A stretch of DNA of 64,000 nt, taken from positions 12,108 to 76,107 of the forward strand of contig CAZWRE010000031.1 of NCBI GenBank assembly GCA_964636335.1, in the 5' to 3' direction. The DNA is from Thiolapillus sp964636335. Lineage in GTDB: Bacteria; Pseudomonadota; Gammaproteobacteria; Chromatiales; Chromatiaceae. Below, one piece after another: positions 35,047-44,589 of this stretch (position 1 is the first letter of the stretch; each line of letters begins with the position of its first letter). A program made the translations under genes and the position numbers. The notes under the pieces were generated by a model, which saw nothing but the letters and a program-made list of their open reading frames with translations, searched no databases and was not told the origin of the DNA.

Positions 35047-35089
35047 GCCCTGGCTCCTTGCGGCATACCGTCCATCCCTGGACATAACA

Positions 35090-35136
35090 CAAAATAGAAA
35101 ACCCCGAAGCCAGAGGGGGGGCAAGCTTCGGGGTTT
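35090..35136 (-). terminator. Terminator-like hairpin reading on the minus strand
   Basis: AAACCCCGAAGC (35099-35110) and GCTTCGGGGTTT (35125-35136) form a perfect 12-base stem with a 14-base loop. Read on the minus strand the stem is followed by TTTTCTATTTT, a reasonable U-tract; on the plus strand only TTT follows before a G-run. No minus-strand gene is upstream of it, which suggests an unannotated minus-strand transcript ending here. Confidence 0.55.
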
Positions 35137-35604
35137 GGGGTGCCGGTTGACCCGGCGGGCCACCAAGGGAGGGGGGTGACCCAACGTTTTCCTAACGTCT
35201 GTCAATATGACCCTGCCTGGTTGCAAAAGTTTCCACCTTGCTCCGCCAACCATTGCCGCGAACAACAAAAAGCATGAAGGAGATCACACTCCCCTGCCGG
35301 CAAAACCGGCAAGCACTTGTTATTAAAGAAAAAAATAATAAAACCAAAGAAACGCCCAATTACCATGCCCTGTAAACGGTTATCCCGCCAGACTCCCGAA
35401 ACGATCCCGCAGGCCGGTTTGCCGCTACTTTCGGAAAGGCTGTCGGCCCTGCCGGTTCAGCAGTTACCACACCAGGGAACAAACCCTCCGATAGCTATAT
35501 TCAATCTACCACATGAATAATTACAAATTTACCTATTGATAGCCATTGGCAATAATACCTCCACATTGATTAGACATTCACAAAACATCGAGAGGATATT
35601 TCCA

Positions 35605-36351
<747 letters not shown>

Positions 36352-36358
36352 CCCCGAT

Positions 36359-36386
36359 CCCGCACCGGTGAGTTTGCCGGTGCGGG
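36359..36386 (+). other. 10-base hairpin between garA and garB
   Basis: CCCGCACCGG (36359-36368) pairs perfectly with CCGGTGCGGG (36377-36386) around an eight-base loop. It begins 8 bases after the garA stop. No T-run follows, so it may be an RNA-processing or stability element that sets the ratio of peroxidase to reductase rather than a full terminator. Confidence 0.6.
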
Positions 36387-36411
36387 CAACCGATACAACG
36401 GAGACAGAATC

Positions 36412-37815
36412 ATGAACACGACATTCGACCTCATTACCATCGGCGGCGGCAGCGGCGGACTGGCGGTGGCGGAAACCGCGGCAAAACTCGGCAGGAAGGT
36501 TGCCGTGGTGGAAGCCCACAAGATGGGCGGCACCTGCGTCAACAACGGCTGCGTGCCCAAGAAGGTCATGTGGTATGCCGCCAACCTGGCCCATGCCGTG
36601 GATGACGCCAACGGTTTCGGCATCCCCGCCAGCCGGGGCCGGACCGACTGGCGCAAGCTGGTGGAAGGCCGCGAAACCTACATCCGCAACATCAACGACT
36701 ACTGGGACGGCTATGTGGATGATCTGGGTATCACCCGCATCCAGGGACGCGCCCGCTTCATCGACAACCGGACCATAGAAGTGAACGGTGAACACTACCA
36801 GGCGGAGCACATCGTCATCGCCACGGGCGGCCACCCCATGGTGCCCCCGGTGCCGGGAGCGGAACTGGGCATCACCTCCGACGGCTTCTTCACCCTCGAC
36901 GAGCAGCCAAAACGCGTGGCCATCATTGGTGGTGGCTACATCGGCGTGGAGCTGGCCGGCGTGCTGCGGGCCCTGGGCTCACAGGTGTCTGTCATCGCCC
37001 TGGAAGACCGGGTGCTGGAGCGCTTCGATCCCATGATAAGCCAGGTGCTCATGAACGAAATGCGGAAGCAGGACATACAGTTGCACATGAACTTCCCGGT
37101 GAACAGCCTGGCGCAAAGCGAAAGGGGCATCATCGTGCAGAGCGCCAGGGGCGAGCGCCTGTTCGGTTTCGATTGCGTCATCTGGGCCGTCGGCCGGGCA
37201 CCCAACACCCGCTACCTCAACTTGGAAGCCGCCGGCGTGCGGGTGGAAGCCAATGGCATCATCCCCACGGACGAGTACCAGGACACCAACGTGCCGGGCA
37301 TCCATGCCATCGGCGACATCACTGGCCGCACACCCCTGACGCCGGTAGCCATTGCCGCCGGGCGCAAGCTGGCCGCGCGCCTGTTCGGTGGCCAGGCAGA
37401 GGCGAAAGTGGACTACGACAACATCCCCAGCGTGGTCTTCGCCCATCCCCCGGTTGCCACCGTGGGTCTCACGGAGGCCGAGGCCCGGGAAAGGCATGAC
37501 AGGGTGACCATCTACCAGACGGAATTCACCCCCATGCGCCACGCCCTGTCCGATCATGGCATGAGTACCGCCATGAAGCTCATCTGCGCCGGGGAAGAGG
37601 AACGGGTTGTGGGCATACATCTCATCGGCGACAACGTGGACGAGATGCTACAGGGCTTTGCCGTGGCGGTGAAAATGGGCGCCACCAAGGCGGATTTCGA
37701 CAACACCATCGCCATCCACCCGGTGAGCGCCGAGGAACTGGTCACCCTCAAGACGCCGGAACCCGAGCTGCGCCACGCCCTGGACAGCGGCATGGACTGG
37801 CGGGAGGCCGGCTGA
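36412..37815 (+). CDS. garB: Glutathione (amide) reductase, NADH-type cofactor loop
   Basis: A 467-residue class I disulfide reductase. Redox cysteines C42 and C47 lie in GGTCVNNGCVPKK, the NAD(P)-binding motif is GGGYIGVELAG and the His-Glu pair is H436/E441 in HPVSAEELVTL, as in glutathione reductase. The loop after the second strand reads VIALEDRVLERFD: E198 stands where NADPH-specific enzymes have arginine, which suggests NADH, as in the glutathione amide reductase of Chromatium. Pairing with the Prx/Grx gene supports this; the thiol itself (GSH or GSH amide) is not shown by sequence. Confidence 0.88.
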   Translation: MNTTFDLITIGGGSGGLAVAETAAKLGRKVAVVEAHKMGGTCVNNGCVPKKVMWYAANLAHAVDDANGFGIPASRGRTDWRKLVEGRETYIRNINDYWDGYVDDLGITRIQGRARFIDNRTIEVNGEHYQAEHIVIATGGHPMVPPVPGAELGITSDGFFTLDEQPKRVAIIGGGYIGVELAGVLRALGSQVSVIALEDRVLERFDPMISQVLMNEMRKQDIQLHMNFPVNSLAQSERGIIVQSARGERLFGFDCVIWAVGRAPNTRYLNLEAAGVRVEANGIIPTDEYQDTNVPGIHAIGDITGRTPLTPVAIAAGRKLAARLFGGQAEAKVDYDNIPSVVFAHPPVATVGLTEAEARERHDRVTIYQTEFTPMRHALSDHGMSTAMKLICAGEEERVVGIHLIGDNVDEMLQGFAVAVKMGATKADFDNTIAIHPVSAEELVTLKTPEPELRHALDSGMDWREAG

Positions 37816-37890
37816 GGGACAGGGGGCGCCCCGGCTTTACGGAAATGGGGCCATGCTGTAGTTTGCGTTGCCTATGCTCACCCCGGGGAA

Positions 37891-37917
37891 CCGCGGCCAT
37901 ATTGCCCCTGGCCGCGG
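37891..37917 (+). other. Hairpin upstream of the M1 aminopeptidase gene
   Basis: CCGCGGCCA and TGGCCGCGG form a perfect 9-base stem around a nine-base loop, 75 bases after the garB stop and 38 bases before the aminopeptidase ATG. Without a T-run it could be a weak terminator or a 5' leader structure. Confidence 0.45.
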
Positions 37918-37954
37918 GTTGCCAATGCCGAGGACAACTCTACAGGGACACGCC

Positions 37955-40624
37955 ATGCACAGGCACATCTTCCATCGTCTTCCCTCATCCATGACAAGCC
38001 TGGGCCTGTGGCTGCTCATCCTGCTGCTGCCCTGGCCGGGCCATGCCGGGTCTGCAGACCCGGCCGCCCAGACCCGCGAGCAGGCCCACTGGCGTTCCGA
38101 GCGGATTTCGCGGGTCGCCTACCAGCTATATTTCGAGCTGGATGAAAAAGGCCACGGCTTCTCCGGCAACGCCCTCATCCGCTTCCACCTGAAAACACGG
38201 CCGGAGCGGAATCTCCCGGTGGACTTCGCCGGCGGCACCGTGCACGAGCTGACGGTAAACGGTGCAGCGGCCGCCATTCACCATGAAGGCAACCAGCTGT
38301 TCGTCCCCGCCTCAAGACTGAAACCCGGCCGTAACGAGGTCGCCATCCGCTTCAGCCACCCCTACAGTGACAATGGCAGCGGGCTCTACCGTTTCCAGGA
38401 TCCGGAGGACGGGGAAATCTATCTCTACACCCACTTGGAACCCTTCGACGCCCACCGCGTCTTCCCCTGCTTCGACCAGCCGGACCTCAAGGCCAGCTAT
38501 GCCCTGACCGTGAAGGCCCCGGAAGACTGGCAGGTAATCAGCGCCACCAGGGAAGACCGCCGCGAGCAGAAGAACGGCTACCGCCTCTGGCATTTCCCCG
38601 CCAGTGCCCGGTTCAGCACCTACCTGGTCTCCCTTCACGCCGGCCCCTGGCATGTATGGGAAGATGACAACGCAAGGATTCCTTCAAGACTGTTCGCGCG
38701 CAAGTCCCTGGCAAAATATGTTGCCGTGCAGGAGTGGTTCGAGGCCACCCGCTTCGGTTTCCGTTTCTTTCAGGAATACTTCGACTATCCCTACCCCTAC
38801 GGCAAGTACGACCAGGTCATCGTGCCCGACTTCAACGCCGGCGCCATGGAGAACGTGGCCGCCGTAACCTTTTCCGAGTACCTCGTGCAGCGCGCGCCTT
38901 CCACCTACCTGGAAAGGGAAAATCGCATCTCCACCATACTCCACGAAATGGCCCACATGTGGTTCGGCAACCTGGTGACCATGAAATGGTGGAACGGCCT
39001 GTGGCTCAACGAATCCTTCGCCACCTACATGGCCACCCGGGCCATGGCCGAATACCCACCCACCCGCGGCCAGGCCTGGATGCTCTTCCAGCAGGGCATG
39101 AAGCGCTGGGCCTACCAGACGGATCAGCTGGTCACCACGCATCCCGTGGAAACCCCGGTTCCGGACACGGCCACGGCCTTCTCCAACTTCGACGGCATTT
39201 CCTACGGAAAGGGTGCCGCCGTGCTCAAACAGCTGGCCTTCCGCCTGGGAGAAACCCGCTTCCGCAAGGGACTGCGCCTGTATTTCCGCCAACACGCCAA
39301 TGGCAACACGGAAACCGGTGACTTCTTCGCTGCCATGGCCCAGGCCTACGGCCGGTCCCTGGATGGCTGGGTGGACCAGTGGATCAAGAAACCCGGCCTG
39401 AACAGCGTACAGGCCCGCTTCAACTGTGCGGATGGCCGGCTCGCCACCTTCGCCCTGGACCAGCAGGCGCCGGACTTCGCCCCCTGGCCGCGCGAGCACA
39501 GCACCCGGGTGGGGCTGTTCCGCAATAGCAGCAGGGGGCTGACCCTCTACCACGGCAGCCAGGTCACCTATGTCGGCGCCAGCACCCCCGTGAAGGAACT
39601 GGAAGGCCAGCCCTGCCCGGACTTCGTCTATCCCAATCTGGACGACCAGGACTACGTGATGACCACCCTGGATCCCCATTCCCTGCGGACCCTCGTCGCC
39701 GAACAGGTGCGGATTGATGATCCCTTCCTGCGCGCCATGCTCTGGTCCGACCTGTGGGAAATGGTGCGCGACGCGAGACTGGCGCCGGCGCGTTTCATCA
39801 CCCTGGTGCTGGACAGCCTGCCGGGCGAGAAGGACCCCCTGCTGCTCCAGTCCCGGCTCATGACATTGCACGGAAAATACAGCCACTCGCCCAGCCTGCT
39901 CTACTACCTGGAGCTTGCCGGGCGGGGCAGGCCGTGGCGCCTGAAGACGGAAAAGCTCTACTGGCAGATGCTCAACCGGCGGGATCTGGATAATGACGCC
40001 CGGCAGGCCCTGCTGGAAGGTTACGCACGAATCGCTCTCGGTGAGGAGGCCCTGTCCCGCCTGGAAGCCTTGCTCACCGGAAAACTGGCCATCGAGGGCC
40101 TGGATCTGAACCAGGACCTGCGCTGGAAACTGCTTTTCGGCCTGGCCAGGGAACGCGGCACGGCCGTCCGGTCTCTCATCGAAAAGGAAAGGAGGAGAGA
40201 CCCTTCCGACCGGGGCGCCAAGCAGGCCATCGCCTGCAATGCGGCCATGCCCGGCGGGGCGCACAAGCTGGAACTGTTCCGCCAGCTCATCGCCGAAGAC
40301 AGCCAGGCCAGTTTCGCGGAACAACGCCAGATCATGTGGAACCTCTTTCCCCTGGGCCAAGTCAGGCTGCGCCAGGCCATTGCCGAGGATTTCTACCGGG
40401 CCCTGCCGCGCCTGTCACAACACAGACACGACGCCTTCCTGAGCACCTTCACCTCCAGCCTGGCCCCCCTGTACTGCGAAAAGAGCGCCAGCGACCGCCT
40501 GCGGGCCTGGCTGAAGGAGCAGGCCGGCAGGCTCAATCCCCTGGTGGAGAAGGAACTGCGGATCGCCCTGCAGGACGATCTGCGCTGCCAGAAGATTGCC
40601 GGAATGATTCGAACAGAAAGATGA
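37955..40624 (+). CDS. M1 family aminopeptidase (periplasmic)
   Basis: An 889-residue zinc aminopeptidase. The exopeptidase motif GAMEN is at 296-300 and the zinc site HEMAH-x18-E gives H330, H334 and E353. An N-terminal hydrophobic stretch (about residues 13-35, ending near GHAGSA) looks like a signal peptide, unlike cytoplasmic PepN of enterobacteria, so the enzyme is probably exported. The ATG at 37955 follows an AGGGA site; an ATG at 37991 is the alternative. The 3' end directly meets the hydrogenase relic. Confidence 0.93.
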   Translation: MHRHIFHRLPSSMTSLGLWLLILLLPWPGHAGSADPAAQTREQAHWRSERISRVAYQLYFELDEKGHGFSGNALIRFHLKTRPERNLPVDFAGGTVHELTVNGAAAAIHHEGNQLFVPASRLKPGRNEVAIRFSHPYSDNGSGLYRFQDPEDGEIYLYTHLEPFDAHRVFPCFDQPDLKASYALTVKAPEDWQVISATREDRREQKNGYRLWHFPASARFSTYLVSLHAGPWHVWEDDNARIPSRLFARKSLAKYVAVQEWFEATRFGFRFFQEYFDYPYPYGKYDQVIVPDFNAGAMENVAAVTFSEYLVQRAPSTYLERENRISTILHEMAHMWFGNLVTMKWWNGLWLNESFATYMATRAMAEYPPTRGQAWMLFQQGMKRWAYQTDQLVTTHPVETPVPDTATAFSNFDGISYGKGAAVLKQLAFRLGETRFRKGLRLYFRQHANGNTETGDFFAAMAQAYGRSLDGWVDQWIKKPGLNSVQARFNCADGRLATFALDQQAPDFAPWPREHSTRVGLFRNSSRGLTLYHGSQVTYVGASTPVKELEGQPCPDFVYPNLDDQDYVMTTLDPHSLRTLVAEQVRIDDPFLRAMLWSDLWEMVRDARLAPARFITLVLDSLPGEKDPLLLQSRLMTLHGKYSHSPSLLYYLELAGRGRPWRLKTEKLYWQMLNRRDLDNDARQALLEGYARIALGEEALSRLEALLTGKLAIEGLDLNQDLRWKLLFGLARERGTAVRSLIEKERRRDPSDRGAKQAIACNAAMPGGAHKLELFRQLIAEDSQASFAEQRQIMWNLFPLGQVRLRQAIAEDFYRALPRLSQHRHDAFLSTFTSSLAPLYCEKSASDRLRAWLKEQAGRLNPLVEKELRIALQDDLRCQKIAGMIRTER

Positions 40625-40627
40625 CGA

Positions 40628-40744
40628 CTCCACCTCCAGCTCCCGCACGCGCATCTTCTCCCCCGGGGATCCGCGGCAGCAGCCGCCACAGCGGGGACAG
40701 GCATCGAAGCGCTGATGGATTTCCACCTGGCATCCACACTCCGG
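40628..40744 (-). pseudogene. hypA: Relic of hypA (hydrogenase nickel-insertion protein), C-terminal part
   Basis: About 39 codons on the minus strand encode PECGCQVEIHQRFDACPRCGG followed by MRVRELEVE, described here in pieces. This is the zinc-ribbon and C-terminal strand of HypA; E. coli HypA has, as I recall, VEIHQHDAQCPLCHG at the same place. The N-terminal two thirds, including the nickel-binding MHE start, are missing, and an in-frame TGA at 40745-40747 cuts it from the upstream fragment. No natural stop is found before the frame runs antisense into the aminopeptidase gene. It is a broken remnant. Confidence 0.72.
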
Positions 40745-40920
40745 TCACCAGAACTGGGCCGTGGCGCAGAGGCTGAACAACAGGGGCAGCAAGGCCAGGG
40801 CATCTTCCACGGGCCTGCCTTCCAGCGCCCGGGAGGCATGAACCGGGCGGCTGGAAGCCAGGTTCACATCTTGCATGGCATCATCCGCGGGTCGATACGG
40901 ATGCCGCCTTCCATGGCCAT
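40745..40920 (-). pseudogene. hupK: Relic of hupK/hoxV-type gene, N-terminal part
   Basis: The minus strand directly after hemY encodes LASSRPVHASRALEGRPVED and LALLPLLFSLC in one frame (about 40745-40888), ending at a TGA. These match what I know of HupK, the hydrogenase-maturation protein that resembles the large subunit N terminus. The probable start (ATG at 40920 or 40914, MEGGIRIDP) is in a different frame, so a frameshift lies near 40870-40890. The gene is cut after about 60 codons and joined to hypA sequence, preserving the usual hupK-hypA order. Confidence 0.62.
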
Positions 40921-40923
40921 GGA

Positions 40924-42204
40924 TCAGTTTTCCGTCACCAAAAGGTCAGGCAACATGGGCTCCGGCGTATCGGCATGGCCGGGGTTCCCTCTGGGAATAT
41001 GCTCCGGCAGGGGCACCAGGGCAGCCCCCGGCGATTCCAGCACGGCTTCCCGATAGACCCGGGCCGCCGCTCGTTCTTCCCCCAGGGCATCGAGGAGTCG
41101 CCCCAGTTCCCGGCGGGCGGGAAGGCCCGCGCCGTTGGCAATGGCGGCTTCCAGGTAGCTGCGCGCCTTGCCCCAGAGACGGTCGCGCAGGCTCAGGCGG
41201 CCCAGGGTGAGCAACAACACGGAATCCAGCTCCCGTCCCTTCAGCCAGTTTTCCGCCCGTGTGAGGGCGGCGGCGGGGTCGGTCAGATCCAGCAGGCCAT
41301 AGAGGGCCACGGCCTCCTCGTGCCAGTGCTTCTTCAGCAGGCCGCGCAACAGGGTGTCGGCCTCCTCGTCGCGCTGGCGCTGGTGCAGGAGGCGGGCGTA
41401 GAGCACCATCATGTCGGGCGCCTGTTGCAGGGAGCGGGGCATCTGCTGCCAGACGGTATCCAGGCGGCTGGGCTCCATGGCGCCGGCGGCAGTCTCCAGC
41501 AGGGCGCGCCACACCCGGTTCTCCAGGGCTTCCAGTTCCCCGGGACTGGCGGTCTTCGCCTTGCGCAGTTCCGGCAGCAGATGGCGCAACTGTTCCCAGT
41601 CACCCAACTGCTCATACAGGCTGGCCAGCAGGCGCAGCACATGGGTATGGCGGGGCGCCGCCTCGCGCAGGTGCTTGAGGGTGGCCAACGCCTGCTCGAA
41701 CTGCTGGTGAGCCAGTTGCAGTTCCGCCTGGGTCAGACCCACGGCCACATCCGCCGTGGGCATGTGGTGATGAGCCAGGCGGATGTAGGCGTCCCGCCGA
41801 TCATGGGCCCCCTGGCGCTGGGCGGCGCGGGCGGCGGCAAGATAGTTGAGCAGGGGCGTGTCGGAGAGCTCGGCGTCCCGGGTAAGAAGTCTTTCCGCCT
41901 TGTCCCAGTGGCCTTCGGCGAACTCCAGCAGCCCCCGGGTCAGGTGCCGCCGGGCCAGGCGCCGGTGACGTCGCGCCCGCCAGGCGGCCAGGCGGCCGGG
42001 CAGATGAAAAAGTCCCAGCAGGAAACGCATGAAATAGTAGAGCAGCCCCAGGGTTACGGCGGCAAGCAGCACCAGCATGGCCAGGCTGGTTTCCAGGGAC
42101 CAGTTGCCCCAGGCCAGGAAGGCATAGCCGGCGTCACGGTCGATGATCCAGGCAGCCAGGCCGCCCAGGATGAGAAACAGACTGACCTGGAGCAGCAGCT
42201 TCAT
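40924..42204 (-). CDS. hemY: Haem biosynthesis-associated TPR protein HemY
   Basis: A 426-residue inner-membrane protein with two N-terminal transmembrane segments (about 1-20 and 40-62) and a helical TPR-like remainder. This is the proteobacterial HemY of the hem operon, unrelated to the protoporphyrinogen oxidase of the same name; its exact role in haem metabolism is unsettled. The start overlaps hemX by four bases. Just after its stop the hydrogenase relic begins. Confidence 0.92.
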   Translation of the reverse strand: MKLLLQVSLFLILGGLAAWIIDRDAGYAFLAWGNWSLETSLAMLVLLAAVTLGLLYYFMRFLLGLFHLPGRLAAWRARRHRRLARRHLTRGLLEFAEGHWDKAERLLTRDAELSDTPLLNYLAAARAAQRQGAHDRRDAYIRLAHHHMPTADVAVGLTQAELQLAHQQFEQALATLKHLREAAPRHTHVLRLLASLYEQLGDWEQLRHLLPELRKAKTASPGELEALENRVWRALLETAAGAMEPSRLDTVWQQMPRSLQQAPDMMVLYARLLHQRQRDEEADTLLRGLLKKHWHEEAVALYGLLDLTDPAAALTRAENWLKGRELDSVLLLTLGRLSLRDRLWGKARSYLEAAIANGAGLPARRELGRLLDALGEERAAARVYREAVLESPGAALVPLPEHIPRGNPGHADTPEPMLPDLLVTEN

Positions 42205-43367
42205 GGCGTCTCTCCGGGAGCAGAAGCCAATTGCTGCCGGGCGCGCAGGGAATCCAGCAGGGGCGAGAGATCCGGCAGGGGCGGACGCAGCTCCACTTGC
42301 CTGAGCTCCTGGATGTCCGCCAGCAGTCCCGCCGCCGCCGGATCTTCCGTGCGGAAATACCGCTGCACGGATTGCGCCAGGCGGGCCAGGCTGTCGCGGT
42401 AGAGCGCCTGGTCCTCCTGCACCACCGCCAGGCGCGCCGTTTCAAGGATGAGGTTGAGGTTCTGGCGCAACAGTTCTTCCTGGCCGCTGAGCACCAGGTT
42501 CTGTACCGGCCGGTCGTGATGGCGCAGACGCACGGTTTCCTTCAGGCCCTGCAAGAGATCACGGCCCAGGTTCTTCAGATTGTGTTCACCCCCGGAGGGA
42601 GACGACTGGCCGGCGGGCGCTGCCCTGGCGGCAACCGCGTCCTGCACCACCACCCGGGGCTTCAGGGCCGCAATGCCGGGTTTGAGGGCGTCCAGCCGGT
42701 CAAGCAGGGCCTGGCGGTCGCTGGCGGCCAGCTCTTCCAGGGCCTTGATCTGGCGGGCGATGTCCTGGCGCAGCACGGCCCATTGCTCGTCCCCCGTGTC
42801 CGCCAGACGCCGGTCCGCCTCGCGCAGGGCGGCCAGGGCGGTAACCCTGTCACCCATGAGCCGCAGGCGACGCCGGGCGATGCCCACCAGATATTCGGCT
42901 TCGGCCACCATCCAGCGCTTGTCGGGCTTGCCCAGGCGCTTACGCAGGTCGGCGATGGTGGCGCGCAGTTCCACTTCCCGCTGCTCCATGCGGCTGCGCT
43001 CGGCGGCCATGAGGCGGGCCTGTTCCTCCAGGGCCTGGCGGGTTTCTCCCAGCCCGGCTTCCAACTGCGCCACGGGATCCAGGGCGGCGATACGCTGCTG
43101 CTGGACGGCAAGGGCCTCCCGCGCCCGTTCCAGGCTGGCCTGCAACTCCTGCTGCACCTGGGCCGCGGCCCGGGCGCTGGCGCTCATCTGCCGCAGGTCG
43201 GCGCGCATCTGCTGCCACCAGTAATAGCCGGCTCCCAACCCCCCGGTGGTGAGCAGCACCGCCAGCAGGGCCAGCACCAGGGGCAGACGGGAAGGCCGGG
43301 AGCGAGGCAGATCCTGCTCCGTGGCCATGTCGATGACCACCGTGGGGCGCTCAGTCCCTTCCGTCAT
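42201..43367 (-). CDS. hemX: HemX family protein
   Basis: A 388-residue single-pass membrane protein: a short cytoplasmic N terminus, a transmembrane segment at about 28-50 and a long alpha-helical, coiled-coil periplasmic part with many Q/A/R/E residues. It belongs to the HemX family, often labelled uroporphyrinogen-III methyltransferase although it lacks that domain. The ATG at 43367 has a strong GGAGG site and lies inside the end of the symporter gene (17-base overlap), so translation is coupled to the transporter. Confidence 0.9.
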   Translation of the reverse strand: MTEGTERPTVVIDMATEQDLPRSRPSRLPLVLALLAVLLTTGGLGAGYYWWQQMRADLRQMSASARAAAQVQQELQASLERAREALAVQQQRIAALDPVAQLEAGLGETRQALEEQARLMAAERSRMEQREVELRATIADLRKRLGKPDKRWMVAEAEYLVGIARRRLRLMGDRVTALAALREADRRLADTGDEQWAVLRQDIARQIKALEELAASDRQALLDRLDALKPGIAALKPRVVVQDAVAARAAPAGQSSPSGGEHNLKNLGRDLLQGLKETVRLRHHDRPVQNLVLSGQEELLRQNLNLILETARLAVVQEDQALYRDSLARLAQSVQRYFRTEDPAAAGLLADIQELRQVELRPPLPDLSPLLDSLRARQQLASAPGETP

Positions 43368-44589
43368 CGTGCATCCTCCGGTTGATGGTATCCACTGTCT
43401 TGGCCACTACCATGTCGGAAGTGACATTCAGGGAGGTACGCGCCATGTCCAGGATGCGATCCACCACCACGATGAGCGCCATGTACTCGATGGGCAGGCC
43501 CGCCTGGTTGAGAATGACCACCATCATCACCAGGGAAGCGGAAGGCAGGGCCGCCACTCCCACGCTCAGGGCCACCACGGTGAAACCCAGGATCATCTGG
43601 TCGCCGAAATTCATGTCCACCCCGGCCAGGTTGGCGATGTAGAGCACAGCGATGGTGAGATAGGCGGCGGTGCCGTCCATGGAAACAGTGGCCCCCAGGG
43701 GCAGAACGAAGCTGGCCGTGTCCCGGGCCACGCCGCCCTTCTCCACGGCCACGCGCATGCTCACCGGCAGGGTGGCGGCGCTGGAGGCGGTGGAAAAGGC
43801 CATCAGGGGCACTTCCTTGATGCGGTTCAGGTATTGCCAGGGATTGATGCGCGCGAACAGGGCCATCACCGCCGGCAGGGTCACCAGGCCATGCAACAGC
43901 AGCACGCCCAGTACCAGCAGGATGTACTTCCACAGGTCGATGATGGTCTGCACGCCCTGATCCGCCACCACGTAGCTGATGAGGCTGAACACCCCCAGGG
44001 GAGTGAACAGGATCACCCAGCGGGCCAGCTTGAGCATGGCTTCGCTGATACCGGTGAACACGTCCAGCATGACGCTGTGATGCTTTTCCTCCAGGTACAG
44101 GCTGGCGATGCCGAACAGAATGGCGAACACGATGACCTGCATCATGGACCCCGTGGCCAGGGCGTTGAAGATATTGGTGGGAATGAAGCTGAGCAGCATG
44201 GCGCTCAGGGAAAAGGGCGCCACGTCCCTGGCCTTTTCATAGCTCAGGCCTTCGGCGGACACCGCCTCTCCTATGGGAAAGACATTCATGGCGACGATGG
44301 CCAGCAGCACCGCAAGCGCCGTGGTGAGCACGTAGAGGCCGATGGTCTTGAGACCGATGCGCCGCAGTTGTTCCAGCCCGCCCAGGCCGGAAATGGCCAC
44401 ATAAATGGAGGCGAATACCAGGGGCACCACCAGCATCTTCAGGAAGGCCACGAAGGCCTTGCCCAGAGCCTTCTGGGCCAGGGCCCATTCCGGCAGGAAC
44501 ATGCCGAACAGTACGCCCAGCACGATGCCGACGACCACCAGGCGGTTGGTGGCCTGTTCGCTGGTCAGGTAACGCCAGAATGCGCTCAT
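43351..44589 (-). CDS. Dicarboxylate/amino acid:cation symporter (DAACS)
   Basis: A 412-residue transporter of the glutamate/aspartate/C4-dicarboxylate:Na+/H+ symporter family with about eight transmembrane segments and two re-entrant loops. The serine-rich HP1 motif appears as STASSAATLPVS and the TM7 motif as GATVSMDGTA, placing it in the GltP/DctA group. It is embedded between hemD (ATGA overlap) and hemX (17-base overlap), an unusual place. If it imports glutamate it would supply the precursor of 5-aminolevulinate in the C5 pathway; that link is inference. Confidence 0.9.
   Translation of the reverse strand: MSAFWRYLTSEQATNRLVVVGIVLGVLFGMFLPEWALAQKALGKAFVAFLKMLVVPLVFASIYVAISGLGGLEQLRRIGLKTIGLYVLTTALAVLLAIVAMNVFPIGEAVSAEGLSYEKARDVAPFSLSAMLLSFIPTNIFNALATGSMMQVIVFAILFGIASLYLEEKHHSVMLDVFTGISEAMLKLARWVILFTPLGVFSLISYVVADQGVQTIIDLWKYILLVLGVLLLHGLVTLPAVMALFARINPWQYLNRIKEVPLMAFSTASSAATLPVSMRVAVEKGGVARDTASFVLPLGATVSMDGTAAYLTIAVLYIANLAGVDMNFGDQMILGFTVVALSVGVAALPSASLVMMVVILNQAGLPIEYMALIVVVDRILDMARTSLNVTSDMVVAKTVDTINRRMHDDGRD

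Larger units (their letters stand above)
34956..35604. other. Gene-free region rich in inverted repeats
   Basis: No convincing gene is present in these 650 bases. The left half holds a series of inverted repeats: a palindrome at 35000-35015, an 11-base stem at 35020-35046, a small stem at 35070-35083 and the 12-base stem listed separately. The 10-mer GGCTCCTTGC occurs at 34959 and again at 35052. The right half, from about 35310, is A+T-rich and must contain the promoter of the Prx/Grx gene. It may hold a small RNA or repeated extragenic elements. Confidence 0.6.

Noticed and set aside
35317..35520. A 67-codon plus-strand reading frame in the gap before the Prx/Grx gene
   Set aside because: Composition is unlike the neighbours, it has no ribosome site, and it lies in A+T-rich promoter DNA with no recognisable protein features.
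35480..35560. Possible OxyR site upstream of the Prx/Grx gene (ATAG and CTAT elements)
   Set aside because: The elements are present but the spacing does not fit the four-part OxyR consensus; A+T-rich DNA gives such tetramers by chance.
40415..40627. Continuation of the HypA-like reading frame antisense to the aminopeptidase gene
   Set aside because: After the RELEVE motif the translation loses all HypA similarity and is merely the complement of the aminopeptidase coding sequence.
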